Below are positions 18,447-28,716 of a DNA stretch of 64,000 nucleotides, piece after piece. A program made the translations under genes and the position numbers. A model generated the notes under the pieces. It was not told where the DNA came from, did no database searches, and saw only the letters and a program-made list of their open reading frames with translations. The stretch's first letter is position 1; each line of letters begins with the position of its first letter. Source of the stretch: Albimonas donghaensis. Its GTDB lineage: Bacteria; Pseudomonadota; Alphaproteobacteria; Rhodobacterales; Rhodobacteraceae. The DNA lies in assembly GCF_900106695.1 (NCBI RefSeq), contig NZ_FNMZ01000001.1:1240001-1304000 (forward strand), read 5' to 3'.

Positions 18447-19106
18447 TCAGCTTTTGCCGCCGATCCGGCTTTCCTCGCCGCGCAGGATGCGGCCGATGTT
18501 CTGCCAGTGCCGCGCCCAGACCAGCGCCGCCATGACAGCCGCCAGCAGCACCGCCTCCAGCGCCCCGAAGGCCCAGAGCGCAACCGGCGCCGCCAGCGCC
18601 GAGGCCAGCCCCCCGACCGAGCTGATCCGGGTCAGCGCCGCCGCCCCCGCCCAGGCCGCCAGCGCGCAGAGCCCCGCCGGCCAGCTCAGCGCCAGCGTCA
18701 CGCCGAGCAGCGTCGCCACGCCCTTGCCGCCCCGAAACCCGAGCCAGACCGGGAACAGATGCCCCAGCACGGCCCCGAGCCCCGCCAGCGCCGCCGCATC
18801 CGGCCCCCAGCGCCCGGCGATCAGCACCGCGACCGCGCCCTTGGCCGCGTCCAGCAGCAGCGTCGCCGCCGCCGCCTTCCTGTTGCCGGTGCGCAGGACG
18901 TTGGTCGCCCCGATATTGCCCGAGCCGATCTTGCGCAGATCCCCCAGCCCGAACAGGCGCGAGGCCAGCACCCCCATCGGGATCGAGCCCAGAAGATAGC
19001 CGAGCGCCAGCGCGGCGATCAGCCAGGGGGCCGCCGCCTCGATCCCCGGCGCCGCGGCCGTGGGATCGACCAGCGCGCGCAGCCATTCCGGCGCGAAGCG
19101 GATCAT
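18447..19106 (-). CDS. plsY: Acyl-phosphate:glycerol-3-phosphate acyltransferase PlsY
   Basis: 219-residue inner-membrane enzyme that acylates glycerol-3-phosphate from acyl-phosphate, the first step of phospholipid synthesis. Motif 1 (LLGSIPMGVLASR, about residues 38-50), motif 2 (GSGNIGATNVLRTGNRKAA, about 61-79) and motif 3 (FRGGKGVATLLGV, about 123-135) are intact, with five or six hydrophobic helices. Its ATG overlaps the upstream pyrC' stop codon as ATGA, with an AGAGGA ribosome-binding site inside pyrC', so translation is coupled. Confidence 0.95.
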   Translation of the reverse strand: MIRFAPEWLRALVDPTAAAPGIEAAAPWLIAALALGYLLGSIPMGVLASRLFGLGDLRKIGSGNIGATNVLRTGNRKAAAATLLLDAAKGAVAVLIAGRWGPDAAALAGLGAVLGHLFPVWLGFRGGKGVATLLGVTLALSWPAGLCALAAWAGAAALTRISSVGGLASALAAPVALWAFGALEAVLLAAVMAALVWARHWQNIGRILRGEESRIGGKS

Positions 19107-20416
19107 GCGGTTTCCTCTTCCGGCGCGAAGACCCGTGCGCCCGCCACCCAGGTCCCCCGCACCTTGCCGGTCATCCGGCGCAGGTCATAGGGCGTGTTCT
19201 TGGACCGCGAACGCAGCCCCGCCCGATCCAGCACGAAGGGCGCGCCCGGATCGAACAGCACCAGGTCCGCCGGCGCGCCGGCGGCGAGCCGCCCGGCCTC
19301 CAGCCCCAGCAGCCTGGCGGGCGCGAGGCTGAGCCGCGCGAACAGCGCGGGCAGGTCCATCGCCCCCCCATGAACCAGTTGCAGGGCCGCGGGCAGCAGC
19401 GTCTCCAGCCCCACGGCGCCGGGCGCGGCCTGCTCGAAGGGCAGACGTTTCAGCTCCTCGTCCTGGGGAAGATGGGCGGAGACGATGACCTCCACCAACC
19501 CCTCGGCCACGGCGGCGACCAGCGCCTCGCGGTCCTCCTCGCAGCGCAGGGGCGGGTCGAGCTTGAAGAAGGTGCGGTAGGGCTCGATGTCCAGCTCGTT
19601 GAGCGTCAGGTGATGGGCCGAGGCGGAGGCCGAGACCGGCAGGCCCGCGTCCCGCGCTCTCGCCAGCGCCTCCAGCGCCCCGCGGGTGGAGACCTGGTCG
19701 GCGTGGTAGCGGGCGCCGGTCAGTTCGACCAGCGCGAGGTCCCGCTCCAGCATCATGCGCTCGGCCATGGCGGGGACGCCGGGGAGCCCGAGCTTGGTGG
19801 CGAAGAAGGATTCGGTGGCGCAGCCGCGCGCGGCGAAGGCGGGCTCCTGCGGGTGGTGGATGACCAGCGCGCCCATCGAGCGCGCATAGGTCAGGCAGCG
19901 GCGCATGACCACCGGGTCGGCCACCGCGTGGTCGCCATCGGAGAAGGCCACGGCCCCGGCGTCGGTCAGAAACCCCATTTCCGACATCAGCTTGCCGTCG
20001 CAGCCGCGGGTCAGCGCGCCCATGATGCGGACGTTCACCGGGCAGGCCTCGGCCGCGCGCTGGGCGACGAAGCCGAGCACGGCGGCGTCGTCGATGGGCG
20101 GATCGGTGTCCGGACGCACGGCGAGCGTCGTCACCCCGCCCGCGGCGGCGGCGAGCCCTACCGTGCGGTAGGATTCGCGGTGCCGCGCGCCAGGTTCGCC
20201 CACATAGACGTTCATGTCGACGATGCCGGGGGCGAGCGCGAGCCCGCCGCATTCGGTGGTCTCGCCCAGCTCGAAGGCCAGCTCGCCCGGAGGCGCGACG
20301 GCGGCGATGCGCCCGTCCTCGATCAGCAGATCGCCGGGCGCGTCGGTCCCGGCCTCCGGGTCGATCAGGCGGGCGTTGCGCAGCAGATGAGGGCGGAGGA
20401 GATTGCGGGCGGTCAT
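19103..20416 (-). CDS. pyrC: Dihydroorotase-like PyrC' (probably non-catalytic)
   Basis: 437 residues of the dihydroorotase fold. Active enzymes bind zinc through an HxH motif after the first strand; here that place reads PGIVDMNVYVGEPG, with Asn and Tyr instead of His. The catalytic TDHAPH-type motif reads VSAHLPQDEE, so the Asp is gone too. Such inactive PyrC' (PyrX) proteins form a structural complex with class A aspartate transcarbamoylase in Pseudomonas and relatives. A true dihydroorotase must be encoded elsewhere. A GGAGG site lies just before its ATG, which overlaps the DUF4268 stop (ATGA). Confidence 0.88.
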   Translation of the reverse strand: MTARNLLRPHLLRNARLIDPEAGTDAPGDLLIEDGRIAAVAPPGELAFELGETTECGGLALAPGIVDMNVYVGEPGARHRESYRTVGLAAAAGGVTTLAVRPDTDPPIDDAAVLGFVAQRAAEACPVNVRIMGALTRGCDGKLMSEMGFLTDAGAVAFSDGDHAVADPVVMRRCLTYARSMGALVIHHPQEPAFAARGCATESFFATKLGLPGVPAMAERMMLERDLALVELTGARYHADQVSTRGALEALARARDAGLPVSASASAHHLTLNELDIEPYRTFFKLDPPLRCEEDREALVAAVAEGLVEVIVSAHLPQDEELKRLPFEQAAPGAVGLETLLPAALQLVHGGAMDLPALFARLSLAPARLLGLEAGRLAAGAPADLVLFDPGAPFVLDRAGLRSRSKNTPYDLRRMTGKVRGTWVAGARVFAPEEETA

Positions 20417-21429
20417 GAGTCCTCCGAGGACATTTGCACCAGTTCCTCTTCAACAAGGTCGGACGCGGGCAGCATGCGCACCGGCCCGCTGAACGTCGCA
20501 TGCAGCCGCCGCAGCGCATCGGCGAGCCAGGCGTGATGGGCCGGCCACGCGCTCTTGTCCGAAAAATCCGCGATCGGCTTGTCGCAGCAGACCCGGCAGG
20601 CCCGGCTGCTGGGCAGCTCCTGCCAGTCCAGCGGGCCGCCGAAGGACGATTCCGCCTGCTCGCGCTCCTCGCTGAGCATCGCGAACCAGCGCTTCGCGAC
20701 GCCCGGCGTCGCATGGTCGATATAGAACTCGGCGCGGATATAGCCCGCGCGGGCGTTCACCACCGCGCCCAGTCGGAAATTCGTCCGTCCGATCGGATAC
20801 TCCGTCCAGGACGAGGTCGTCGGCGCCTTGCGCGGCAGCAGGCCGTTCGCCGGCAGCGAGGCGGCGAAGGCGGTCCAGAAGTCGAACATCCGCTGCTGGT
20901 GTTCCGTGCGCTCGCCGCTCGTGTCATTCGCGGCCGCGGCCACCGACCGGGACCAGTCGTTCGGCTTGGAGACGAGGTTGAACTTCGGCGCCAGCGGGCT
21001 GTCCCCGATCCGCCACAGCTCGACCTCCACCGCGAAGAAGCGGAACTTGGCGGCCGTGATCTCGTTCAACCAGTCGAGCGCGGCGCGATGCTCGTCGGTC
21101 ACGGCGCGCGCGATCCAGATGATCGTCGCGGCGTGCAGACCGGCGGCATAGGTGATCAGCTGCCCGAGATGGCCGTGATCGGTCCGCTCCAGCTGGTTCT
21201 CGATCAGCACGAACTCGTCGCCGCCGGAGACCCGCGCCAGAATGTCCGCCCGAAACGGGCCGACCCTGCGCTCCACCGCCTCGACCTCGAGCCCGTCCGG
21301 GCCGTAGCCGAGCGTTTCCGCCAGCAGAGAGATGTTCTCCGGCTGCGCCAGCCACGGGGTGAAGTCCAGCGCCTCATGCGCCCAGGCTTCATGCAGGTCC
21401 GCTTTCTCCAGTCGGCCCAGCGCGCTCAT
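20413..21429 (-). CDS. DUF4268 domain protein with PD-(D/E)xK nuclease-like core
   Basis: 338-residue protein of the DUF4268 kind, unrelated to pyrimidine synthesis. Near residues 57-95 the sequence [20 protein letters not shown] followed by [16 protein letters not shown] resembles a PD-(D/E)xK nuclease core (Asp, then E-x-Q). [19 protein letters not shown] and [18 protein letters not shown] are further family motifs. The C-terminal half carries a Phe/Trp-rich region of unknown role. It overlaps pyrB upstream and pyrC' downstream by ATGA on each side, with a GAGGGAG site inside pyrB, so it is translated as part of the pyr operon. Such proteins usually occur in accessory DNA. Confidence 0.82.
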   Translation of the reverse strand: MSALGRLEKADLHEAWAHEALDFTPWLAQPENISLLAETLGYGPDGLEVEAVERRVGPFRADILARVSGGDEFVLIENQLERTDHGHLGQLITYAAGLHAATIIWIARAVTDEHRAALDWLNEITAAKFRFFAVEVELWRIGDSPLAPKFNLVSKPNDWSRSVAAAANDTSGERTEHQQRMFDFWTAFAASLPANGLLPRKAPTTSSWTEYPIGRTNFRLGAVVNARAGYIRAEFYIDHATPGVAKRWFAMLSEEREQAESSFGGPLDWQELPSSRACRVCCDKPIADFSDKSAWPAHHAWLADALRRLHATFSGPVRMLPASDLVEEELVQMSSEDS

Positions 21430-22379
21430 CCCCGCTCCCTCGCCCCGGCCAGAAGTTCGAGCACAGCCATGCGCACCGCCACGCCCATCTCCACCTGCTC
21501 GCCGATCACCGAGCGGGCGGGATCGTCGGCGACCAGCGCGTCGATCTCCACGCCGCGGTTCATCGGGCCGGGATGCATGACGATGGCGTCGGGCGCGGCA
21601 TGGGCGAGCTTCTGCTGGTCCAGCCCCCAGCGATGGAAATACTCGCGCTGGGAGGGGACGAAGGCGCCCTCCATCCGCTCCTGCTGCAGGCGGAGCATCA
21701 TCACCACGTCGGCGCCCTCGATCCCCTTCTCCATGTCGTGGAAGACCTCGACGCCGTAGCGGTCGATATCGGGGGGGAGCAGGGTCGGGGGGGCCACGAC
21801 GCGGACCCGGTTCTCCATCATCCCCAGCAGGATCATGTTGGAGCGCGCCACGCGGGAATGGGCCACGTCTCCGCAGATCGCCACCGTCAGCCGGTGCAGG
21901 CGGCCCTTGCGGCGGCGGATGGTCAGCGCGTCGAGCAGCGCCTGGGTCGGATGCTCATGCCGCCCGTCGCCGGCGTTGATCACCGCCGCGTCCACCTTGG
22001 CCGACAGCAGCGCCACCGCGCCCGAATGCTGATGGCGCACCACGATCAGGTCCGGATGCATGGCGTTGAGCGTGGCGGCGGTGTCGAGCAGCGTCTCGCC
22101 CTTGGACATGGACGAGGTGCGCACCGACATGTTCATCACATCCGCGCCCAGCCGCTTGCCGGCGATCTCGAAGCTGGCCTGGGTGCGGGTGGAATTCTCG
22201 AAGAACAAGTTGATCTGGGTGAGCCCGCGCAGGGTGGCGCGCTTCTTGTCCCGCCCGCGGTTGAGCGCGACGTAGTCCTCGGCGAGGTCGAGGACCGCGG
22301 TCACGTCGGCGGGGGCGAGCTGCTCGATGCCCAGCAGGTGGCGGTGGGCGAAGGCGGGGGCGGCGTCCGCGATGGAAAT
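21426..22379 (-). CDS. pyrB: Aspartate carbamoyltransferase catalytic subunit PyrB (ATT start)
   Basis: Transfers a carbamoyl group to aspartate, the committed step of pyrimidine synthesis. The carbamoyl-phosphate loop [29 protein letters not shown] and [11 protein letters not shown] are intact. The first ATG/GTG in frame is a GTG at 22304, which would remove the conserved N-terminal segment [15 protein letters not shown]. The frame is open further upstream, and an ATT at 22379 lies 7 bases after a perfect GGAGGAG site, giving 317 residues, the normal length. I therefore infer an ATT start codon. Heads the pyrB-DUF4268-pyrC'-plsY run. Confidence 0.88.
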   Translation of the reverse strand: MSIADAAPAFAHRHLLGIEQLAPADVTAVLDLAEDYVALNRGRDKKRATLRGLTQINLFFENSTRTQASFEIAGKRLGADVMNMSVRTSSMSKGETLLDTAATLNAMHPDLIVVRHQHSGAVALLSAKVDAAVINAGDGRHEHPTQALLDALTIRRRKGRLHRLTVAICGDVAHSRVARSNMILLGMMENRVRVVAPPTLLPPDIDRYGVEVFHDMEKGIEGADVVMMLRLQQERMEGAFVPSQREYFHRWGLDQQKLAHAAPDAIVMHPGPMNRGVEIDALVADDPARSVIGEQVEMGVAVRMAVLELLAGARERG

Positions 22380-22893
22380 GGCTGGTCTCCTCCGGCGTCG
22401 GGCGCGGGAGCGGACGGGCCGCGGGATCCGCCGGGAGGACGGGTCCGTGACGGGCCCGGGCCTCCGGCGCCTCTGCGCCGCTTATGGCGCAGGGGGCGGG
22501 CGGCGGGCAAGCGCCGATCGCGACCCGCGGGCCGCAGCGTCGGGACGCCGCGCGACGACCGTGGCGCGGGCGACGCCGGAGCGCCCGCGCGGCGAGACGG
22601 GCCGGTCGCGGGCGGAAAGGGACGCGCGCGGCGGGCGTTCCGCCCGGATCTCCACCGCCAGGCGCCGGACCTGCCCCGCCGCGCCCCCAGCCAGGCCGCG
22701 CCTTGCGATCAGCCCGTCGGCGCCCCGAGGCCCCGCGCGCGGCGCGGCGCCGAGGCGAAGGGAATGCCCGCCGCAGGCGGGCGCCGCAGGCGGGCGCCGC
22801 AGGATCCCTCCGGACCCGGCGCGCGCGGCGCTTGACCGTCGCGCCCCGCCGCCGCTTCACTGCCCGAAACGCGCCGCCAGGGAGGATACGCGC
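22380..22893. other. Divergent gap between pyrB and the GST gene
   Basis: 514 bases with no credible gene. It contains the pyrB ribosome-binding site at its left edge, and a 13-base tandem repeat (22771-22783, 22784-22796 and half a third copy, unit CCGCAGGCGGGCG). Promoters for both flanking genes must lie here, but no clear -35/-10 pair is visible. I found no UTP-attenuator or riboswitch structure. Confidence 0.5.
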
Positions 22894-23508
22894 ATGTACA
22901 CCGTCGTCGGAGACCCCAGGAACCGCACGCGCCGGGTGATGTGGATGCTGGAGGAGCTCGCCCAGCCCTACAGGCTGGAAATCGCCGAGCCCCAGTCCGA
23001 TCGCCTGCGCGCCGTCAATTTCACCGGCAAGGCCCCCGCCCTGCTGGTCGAGGGGACGGCGCTGGGCGACTCGGTCGCCATCGTCACCTTCCTCGCCGAC
23101 CGCCACGGCGCCCTGACCCATCCCGCCGGCACGCTGGAGCGCGCCCGCCAGGACGGCGCCACGCAGTTCATCGTCGACGAGCTGGAAGGCGCCTGCTGGA
23201 CCGCGGCCAAGAACCGCTTTCTCCACCCCGAGGACAAGCGCGCCGACGTGGAGCCCACCTGCCGCTTTGAATGGGACATGGCGCTGGAGCGGCTGGACTG
23301 CCGGCTGGGAGACGCGCCCCACCTCGCGGGCGAGGACTTCACGATCCCCGATCTGCTCGCCGGCCATACGCTGCGTTGGGGGATGAAAATGTTCGGCTGG
23401 CCTGCGCCCGAGGGCCGGCTGGCCGCGTATCACGCCCGCATCTCCGACCGTCCCGCCATGGCGGCCGCCATCGAACGCGGCAGGCAGGCGCTGGCCGCCG
23501 CGTCCTGA
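22894..23508 (+). CDS. Glutathione S-transferase family protein
   Basis: 204-residue GST-like protein. The N-terminal thioredoxin-fold domain runs from MYTVVGDPRNRTRRVMWMLEEL to about residue 75 and includes KAPALLVEGTALGDSVAI (the Pro and Ser of the glutathione site, about 49-66). The all-helical C-terminal domain carries the N-capping motif GEDFTIPDLLAGHTL (about 147-161). A GGAGG site precedes the ATG at 22894. It converges on wrbA across a bidirectional terminator. Substrate not predictable. Confidence 0.88.
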   Translation: MYTVVGDPRNRTRRVMWMLEELAQPYRLEIAEPQSDRLRAVNFTGKAPALLVEGTALGDSVAIVTFLADRHGALTHPAGTLERARQDGATQFIVDELEGACWTAAKNRFLHPEDKRADVEPTCRFEWDMALERLDCRLGDAPHLAGEDFTIPDLLAGHTLRWGMKMFGWPAPEGRLAAYHARISDRPAMAAAIERGRQALAAAS

Positions 23509-23554
23509 GCCGCGCCCCCCCCGCCTCGCCTCCCCCCACCGCGCCCGAACAGGA

Positions 23555-23584
23555 AAGGGGCGGCCCCGCGCGGGGCCGCCCCTT
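23555..23584. terminator. Bidirectional hairpin between GST and wrbA
   Basis: A 14-bp perfect stem (23555-23568 with 23571-23584, arms AAGGGGCGGCCCCG and complement) lies in the convergent gap. The A/T ends of the stem give short T runs in either direction. Confidence 0.7.
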
Positions 23585-23609
23585 CCCGTTCCCGAACCCG
23601 TCGCGCCGG

Positions 23610-24206
23610 TCAGGCGGCCAGCTTCGCCGCCAGTTTCGCCACATGGGCGCCCTGCTGACGGGCCATCGACAGCTCCGTCTCCGTGGGCTGGCGCGCGCCG
23701 TCGGGCCCCGCGATCGTGGCGGCGCCGTAAGGGCTGCCGCCGCGGACCTCCCCGACCTGGCCCAGCTCCGGCGTCGAATAGGGCAGACCCGCGATCACCA
23801 TGCCATGGTGCAGCAGGGTCACATGGGTGGTGAGAATGGTCGATTCGTTGCCGCCCCCGGTGCCGGTCGAGGCGAAGACCGACCCCACCTTGCCGATCAG
23901 CTCGCCCCTGGCCCAGAGCCCGCCGGTCTGATCGAGGAACGTCCGCATCTGCCCCGACATGTTGCCGAAGCGGGTCGGCACGCCGAAGATGATCGCGTCA
24001 TAGTCGGCCAGCTCGGAAGGCGAGGCCTCGGGCGCCTCCTGGTCGGTCTTGCCGCCGGCGGCCTTGAAGGCGTCCTCGGGCATGGTCTCGGGCACGCGCT
24101 TGACGAACACCTCGGCGCCCGCCTCCACGACGCCGTCGGCGACCGCCTTGGCCATGGTTTCGATATGGCCGTACATCGAATGGTAAAGCACCAGAACCCT
24201 GGTCAT
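23610..24206 (-). CDS. wrbA: NAD(P)H:quinone oxidoreductase WrbA
   Basis: 198-residue flavodoxin-like quinone reductase of the WrbA type. It reduces quinones by two electrons, limiting oxidative stress. The FMN phosphate loop [15 protein letters not shown] (about residues 8-22), [22 protein letters not shown] (about 77-98, read as two adjacent motifs) and the [10 protein letters not shown] loop (about 113) are all present. The ATG at 24206 has an AGGAG site upstream; the longer frame to 24323 is not used by the family. Confidence 0.93.
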   Translation of the reverse strand: MTRVLVLYHSMYGHIETMAKAVADGVVEAGAEVFVKRVPETMPEDAFKAAGGKTDQEAPEASPSELADYDAIIFGVPTRFGNMSGQMRTFLDQTGGLWARGELIGKVGSVFASTGTGGGNESTILTTHVTLLHHGMVIAGLPYSTPELGQVGEVRGGSPYGAATIAGPDGARQPTETELSMARQQGAHVAKLAAKLAA

Positions 24207-24597
24207 CGCTCGCTCCTGCATTTCGGTCGAGGCGGCCGGGCGCGGATCGCGCCCCGGCCATCGCCATCGTTGCGCAGGACGTGGGGCGGAGGCGGCCCGG
24301 GGACCAGCCCGGCGCCGCGCCACGAATTGTGTTCACTTCGGAAACGACGACGCGCCGGCGCGCCTTTACGCAGGGAAGCACGCGCCTTGCGCGCGGGCGG
24401 CCGGCGAATGACCGCCCGCCCCTGCCCGGGCTTTTTCGGGCGCGCCCCGCTGACGCGGCCCCCCCGAAACGCCCCCCGTAACGCGCCCCCGAAACGCGCG
24501 CCCGTGACGCGCTCGCTCGCCGCCCGCCGCCCGCCCGGCGTCGCGCCGGGACGGGCCTTGCGATGCGGCGGCGCCCTCATGCGGACGCCGGCGCGGA
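24207..24597. other. Gap between valS and wrbA
   Basis: 391 bases without a credible gene. At about 24459-24510 there is a degenerate tandem repeat of 12-13 bases (units such as CCCCCCGAAACG, CCCCCCGTAACG). An AT-richer patch near 24322-24350 could hold the wrbA promoter. No terminator with a T tract is seen behind valS. Confidence 0.45.
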
Positions 24598-27444
24598 TCA
24601 GACCAGTTCGGCGGCCCGGGAGGCGGCGAGGGAGAGACGCGCCGCCTCGGCCCGAAGCTCCTCCAGACGCTCGCGGTTCTCCTCGACCACGTCCTCGGGC
24701 GCCTTGGCGAGAAAGCCCGGATTGTCGAGCTTGCGGGCGATGCCGTCCGCGTCCTTCTCCACCTTCTTCAGGGCCTTCTCCAGCCGCGCCTTCTCGGCCG
24801 CGCCATCGACGATCCCGGCCAGCGGCAACGCCACCGCGCCGCCCTCCAGCGTGATGGTCACGGCGCCCTTCGGAGCGGTCTCCACCGTCTCGATCCCCTC
24901 GATCCGCGCGAGCCGGGAGATCAGCGCCGCCTCGCCGTCGGCCAGCGCCCGCAACGCGTCGTCCGCCTCCAGCACCAGCAGCGGCAGACGGGCCGAGGGC
25001 GGCACGTTCATCTCGGCGCGCACCGAGCGCACCGCCTCGATCAGCGCGATCAGCCGGCCGATGCGGCGGTCGGCGGCCGGGTCGGCCAGCGCCTCGGCAG
25101 ACAAGGCGGGCCAGTCGGCGTGGATCAGCATCTTGGGCCGGTCCGCGATCTGGCCCCAGAGCTTCTCGGTCACGTAGGGCATGAACGGGTGCAGCATCAC
25201 CAGGCACTGGTCCAGCGCCCAGGCCAGCGTCGCGCGGGTCTCGGCCTTGGCGGCCTCGTCCTCGCCCATCAGCAGCGGCTTGGAAAGCTCCACATACCAG
25301 TCGCAGAACACCCCCCAGACATGGGCGTAGAGCGCGCCGGCCGCGTCGTTGAACCGGTATTCGGCCAGCCCCGCGTCCACCACCTCCCGCAGGCGCGCCG
25401 TCTCCCCCACGATCCAGCGGTTGAGCGGCGCGGTCGCCGAGGCCGGGTCGAATCCCGGCACGGGGACGCATTCGTTCATCTCGCCGAAGCGGGCGGCGTT
25501 CCACAGCTTGGTCGCGAAGTTGCGGTAGCCCGCGACCCGGGACCTGGACAGCTTGATGTCCCGCCCCATGGCGGCCATCGAGGCCAGCGTGAAGCGCACC
25601 GCATCCGCGCCGAACTCGTCGATCAGCTCCAGCGGGTCGATGACGTTGCCGAGGCTCTTCGACATCTTCTTGCCCTTCTCGTCGCGGACGAGCGCGTGGA
25701 CATAGACGTCGTGGAAGGGCTGGACCGGCGCGCCGGCCTCGTCCTTCATGAAGTGCAGGCCCATCATCATCATCCGGGCGACCCAGAAGAAGATGATGTC
25801 GAAGCCGGTGATCAGGACCGAGCTGGGATAGTATTTCGCCAGTTCCGGCGTCTGGTCCGGCCAGCCCAGCGTGCCCATGGGCCACAGGCCGGAGGAGAAC
25901 CAGGTGTCCAGCACGTCGGGGTCGCGGGTCAGCGCGGTCGGCGCGCCGAAATGCGCGTCGGCGGCGGCCTGCGCCTCGGCCTCGGTCGCCTCGCAGAAGA
26001 AGGTCCCGTCGGGCGCGTACCAGACCGGGATCTGGTGGCCCCACCACAGCTGGCGCGAGATGCACCAGGGCTCGATGTTCTCCATCCAGTGATCGTAGGT
26101 CTTCACCCAGTTGGCGGGGTGGAAGGTGGTGCGGCCGTCATGGGCGGCGGCGAGCGCCTCCTTGGCCAGCGCCTTGGCGTCGACGAACCACTGGTCGGTC
26201 AGCCAGGGCTCCACCGCGACCTTGGAGCGGTCGCCATGCGGGACCACATGGGTCTCGGCGTCGATGCCGTCGAGCCAGCCCTGCCCCTCGGCCAGCGCCA
26301 CGATGCGCTTGCGGGCCTCGTAGCGGTCGAGCCCCTCCAGCGCCATCGCCTCGGGGTCGGGCGCGCAGCCGTCGAGGAAGGCGTCGTTGCGCTCCAGCGT
26401 GATCTCGGCGCGCGAGGTCATGACGTTGATCAGCTTCAGGCCGGCGCGCTTGCCGACCTCGAAATCGTTGAAGTCATGGGCGGGCGTGATCTTCACCGCG
26501 CCGGTGCCCTTGGTCGGGTCGGCGTGCTGGTCGGCGACGATGGGAATGCGGCGGCCGACCAGCGGCAGGACGACCGACTTGCCGATCAGGCCGGCGTAGC
26601 GGGGGTCGTCGGCGGCAACCGCGACGCCGGTGTCGCCCAGCATGGTCTCGGGCCGGGTCGTGGCGACGACGATGTAGTTCCGTTCCTCCCACGCGCTGGG
26701 GTCGTCATCATCCGGCGTCCAGTTGCGGGTGGTCTGCTCGCCGTCGATCTCCTCGCGCACCACGGGGTGGTCGTAGGTCTCCCCGTCCGCGAGCGTGTAG
26801 CGGAAGCGCCAGAGATTCCCCTTCTCCTCCACCTGCTCGACTTCCAGGTCGGAGATCGCGGTCTCGAAATGCGGGTCCCAGTTCACCAGCCGCTTGTCGC
26901 GGTAGATCAACCCGTCCCGGTGCAGGCCGACGAAGACCTTGAGGACCGCGTCATGGAAGTTGCCGTCCTCGCCCGCCGGGGCGCCGGGGGCGCCGGACAT
27001 GGTGAAGGCCATGCGCGACCAGTCGCAGGACGCGCCGAGGCGGCGGAGCTGGTTGAGGATGGTCGAGCCGCTCTCGGCCTTCCACTCCCAGACCTTGGCG
27101 GTGAAGGCCTCGCGGCCCATTTCGCGACGGCTGGGCGCGCCTTCGGCGGCCAGCTTGCGCTCCACCACCATCTGGGTGGCGATGCCGGCATGGTCCTGGC
27201 CCGGCTGCCAGAGCGTGTCGAAGCCCTGCATGCGCTTCCAGCGGATCAGCGCGTCCTGCAGCGTGTTGTTCAGCGCGTGCCCGATATGGAGCGAGCCGGT
27301 GACGTTGGGCGGCGGGATCAGGATGGCGAAGGTCTCGGCGCCGGGCCGGGCGTTGGCGCCGGCGGCGAAGGCGCCCGCGCGTTCCCATTCGGCGTAGATC
27401 TCGGGCTCGGCCGCGGCGGCGTCGAAGGTCTTGTCCATGCTCAT
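24598..27444 (-). CDS. valS: Valyl-tRNA synthetase
   Basis: 948-residue class I aminoacyl-tRNA synthetase charging tRNA-Val. [17 protein letters not shown] carries the HIGH motif (about residues 48-64), the editing CP1 domain follows, [11 protein letters not shown] holds KMSKS (about 590) and a C-terminal coiled-coil arm ([20 protein letters not shown], about 880-900) completes the ValS layout. Two ATGs lie at the start (27444 and 27438). In many alphaproteobacteria valS lies beside popZ; here a decarboxylase/regulator pair and an exported protein intervene. Confidence 0.97.
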   Translation of the reverse strand: MSMDKTFDAAAAEPEIYAEWERAGAFAAGANARPGAETFAILIPPPNVTGSLHIGHALNNTLQDALIRWKRMQGFDTLWQPGQDHAGIATQMVVERKLAAEGAPSRREMGREAFTAKVWEWKAESGSTILNQLRRLGASCDWSRMAFTMSGAPGAPAGEDGNFHDAVLKVFVGLHRDGLIYRDKRLVNWDPHFETAISDLEVEQVEEKGNLWRFRYTLADGETYDHPVVREEIDGEQTTRNWTPDDDDPSAWEERNYIVVATTRPETMLGDTGVAVAADDPRYAGLIGKSVVLPLVGRRIPIVADQHADPTKGTGAVKITPAHDFNDFEVGKRAGLKLINVMTSRAEITLERNDAFLDGCAPDPEAMALEGLDRYEARKRIVALAEGQGWLDGIDAETHVVPHGDRSKVAVEPWLTDQWFVDAKALAKEALAAAHDGRTTFHPANWVKTYDHWMENIEPWCISRQLWWGHQIPVWYAPDGTFFCEATEAEAQAAADAHFGAPTALTRDPDVLDTWFSSGLWPMGTLGWPDQTPELAKYYPSSVLITGFDIIFFWVARMMMMGLHFMKDEAGAPVQPFHDVYVHALVRDEKGKKMSKSLGNVIDPLELIDEFGADAVRFTLASMAAMGRDIKLSRSRVAGYRNFATKLWNAARFGEMNECVPVPGFDPASATAPLNRWIVGETARLREVVDAGLAEYRFNDAAGALYAHVWGVFCDWYVELSKPLLMGEDEAAKAETRATLAWALDQCLVMLHPFMPYVTEKLWGQIADRPKMLIHADWPALSAEALADPAADRRIGRLIALIEAVRSVRAEMNVPPSARLPLLVLEADDALRALADGEAALISRLARIEGIETVETAPKGAVTITLEGGAVALPLAGIVDGAAEKARLEKALKKVEKDADGIARKLDNPGFLAKAPEDVVEENRERLEELRAEAARLSLAASRAAELV

Positions 27445-27743
27445 GGCGGAAGCGGTCCGGTTGCTCTGCGTCGGGGGGCGATCGTGGCGAGGCGATCGTA
27501 TGGGTCGGGCGCTTCTAACCCGTGGGGGCGGAAGGGGGAAGCCCGGGGGCGCCCGCCGGAGCCTCGGGCCGGGGGGACGGGCGGGCGGTTTGCGGAGGGA
27601 GCGGCCGCGTCCGCCGGCCCGCGGGTTGGGAGGGTCCGCTCGCGGCCGCGGTCGAAGGGGGGCGCCCGGCGGATCCGTTTCGGGGCGGCGGACGCAGGGG
27701 CGGCGGGCGGAGACGGGAAGCGGGGGCGGGAAGCGGGGCCGGC

Positions 27744-28499
27744 TCAGCCGCGCGGGTCGGAAACCGGGGCCGGAGCGCGTTCCCTCTCCCGCCCCGCGAC
27801 GGCGAGGTTTCTCGGCCGGGCGTCGCGCACAAGCAGCTGCTCCGAGAACTGCGTCTCCCCCGCCTTTCCCGCCCAGGGCAGCGCGAACACGCCCTCCCCG
27901 TCAACCCAGTCGCAATGCCGGTGCTCGGCCCCGAACCAGGGCGCCGCGCAGGCCGCCGCCGCGTCGAGCCCCGGACCCGGCATGAGAAAGGCCGCGCCCG
28001 AGGCCGGGTCAGCCCCGCCCAGCGGCACATTGGCGCCCGGAAACACGAAATCCGACGCGGTCGGCGCGGCGGCGAGCTCCGCCGCCGTGGGCAGCCGCCA
28101 GCCCCCCGACGCAGGCAGGTCGAGATCGGCGAGCGCGGCGGGAACCGGCGCCGCCCAGGCCCAGTCGAGCCCGTCGCGGGTGATATAGGCGTTGGCCGGC
28201 GCCTGAGATCGCGCCAGCCCGGCGAGCCCGCCCGCGCCGGCCCCCCGTCTCGCGGCGCCCTCTCCCCCAGAGCCCTGCCCGCCAGCGTCCGGGCTCGCGA
28301 TCCCGCTCCCGGCCGGCGCATCGGAAAGCGCCCGCCCCGTGCCGGTCGCCGGGGGCGCGCCGCCGGCGAGGCCGAAGGCCAGCGCCGCGGAAAGGGACGC
28401 CGCGCCCATGCGACGAAGGCTCCGAAGAACCGCGGCGGGGGCGACGCCCACGCCCCCGGCTAGAGAGAAAGCGGGACGGGATGACGGAAGGCGGTTCAT
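27744..28499 (-). CDS. Hypothetical exported protein with GWRLPT motif
   Basis: 251-residue protein with a hydrophobic signal-like segment ([20 protein letters not shown], about residues 31-50) followed by a Gly/Ala-rich linker. The globular part (about residues 100-230) has [19 protein letters not shown], then [15 protein letters not shown], a motif shared with DUF1566-type and other exported proteins, and a conserved-looking HCDW segment. Starts at 28499 or 28409 are both possible; the latter places the signal peptide at the N-terminus and has a GGAG site about 10 bases upstream. Function unknown. Confidence 0.6.
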   Translation of the reverse strand: MNRLPSSRPAFSLAGGVGVAPAAVLRSLRRMGAASLSAALAFGLAGGAPPATGTGRALSDAPAGSGIASPDAGGQGSGGEGAARRGAGAGGLAGLARSQAPANAYITRDGLDWAWAAPVPAALADLDLPASGGWRLPTAAELAAAPTASDFVFPGANVPLGGADPASGAAFLMPGPGLDAAAACAAPWFGAEHRHCDWVDGEGVFALPWAGKAGETQFSEQLLVRDARPRNLAVAGRERERAPAPVSDPRG

Positions 28500-28716
28500 G
28501 CGGCGGATCCATCTGCAGCTTCTCGCAGATGCGAAGCAAATCCGGCGCCAACTTGTGCGGCGCAGCATAGCCCCTCCCGCGCCCCGCTCTCCCGCCCTGC
28601 CCCGGCGCCGCCCGCGCCACGGATCAAAGGCCGCGCGAGCGCGCCGACGCGGCCAGGCGCCCCGGCCGACGCGCGGCTCCCCTCAGCCCGCGCCCCGCCC
28701 GATACTCACCCCCCGC

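Noticed and set aside
22380-22893. A pyrimidine attenuator or riboswitch before pyrB
   Set aside because: No hairpin followed by a T tract lies between the gap and the pyrB ribosome-binding site, and no known riboswitch pattern was visible.
25120-28188. A 1022-codon rightward open frame antisense to valS
   Set aside because: Opposite a certain gene, with no recognisable motif and abnormal composition; a GC shadow.
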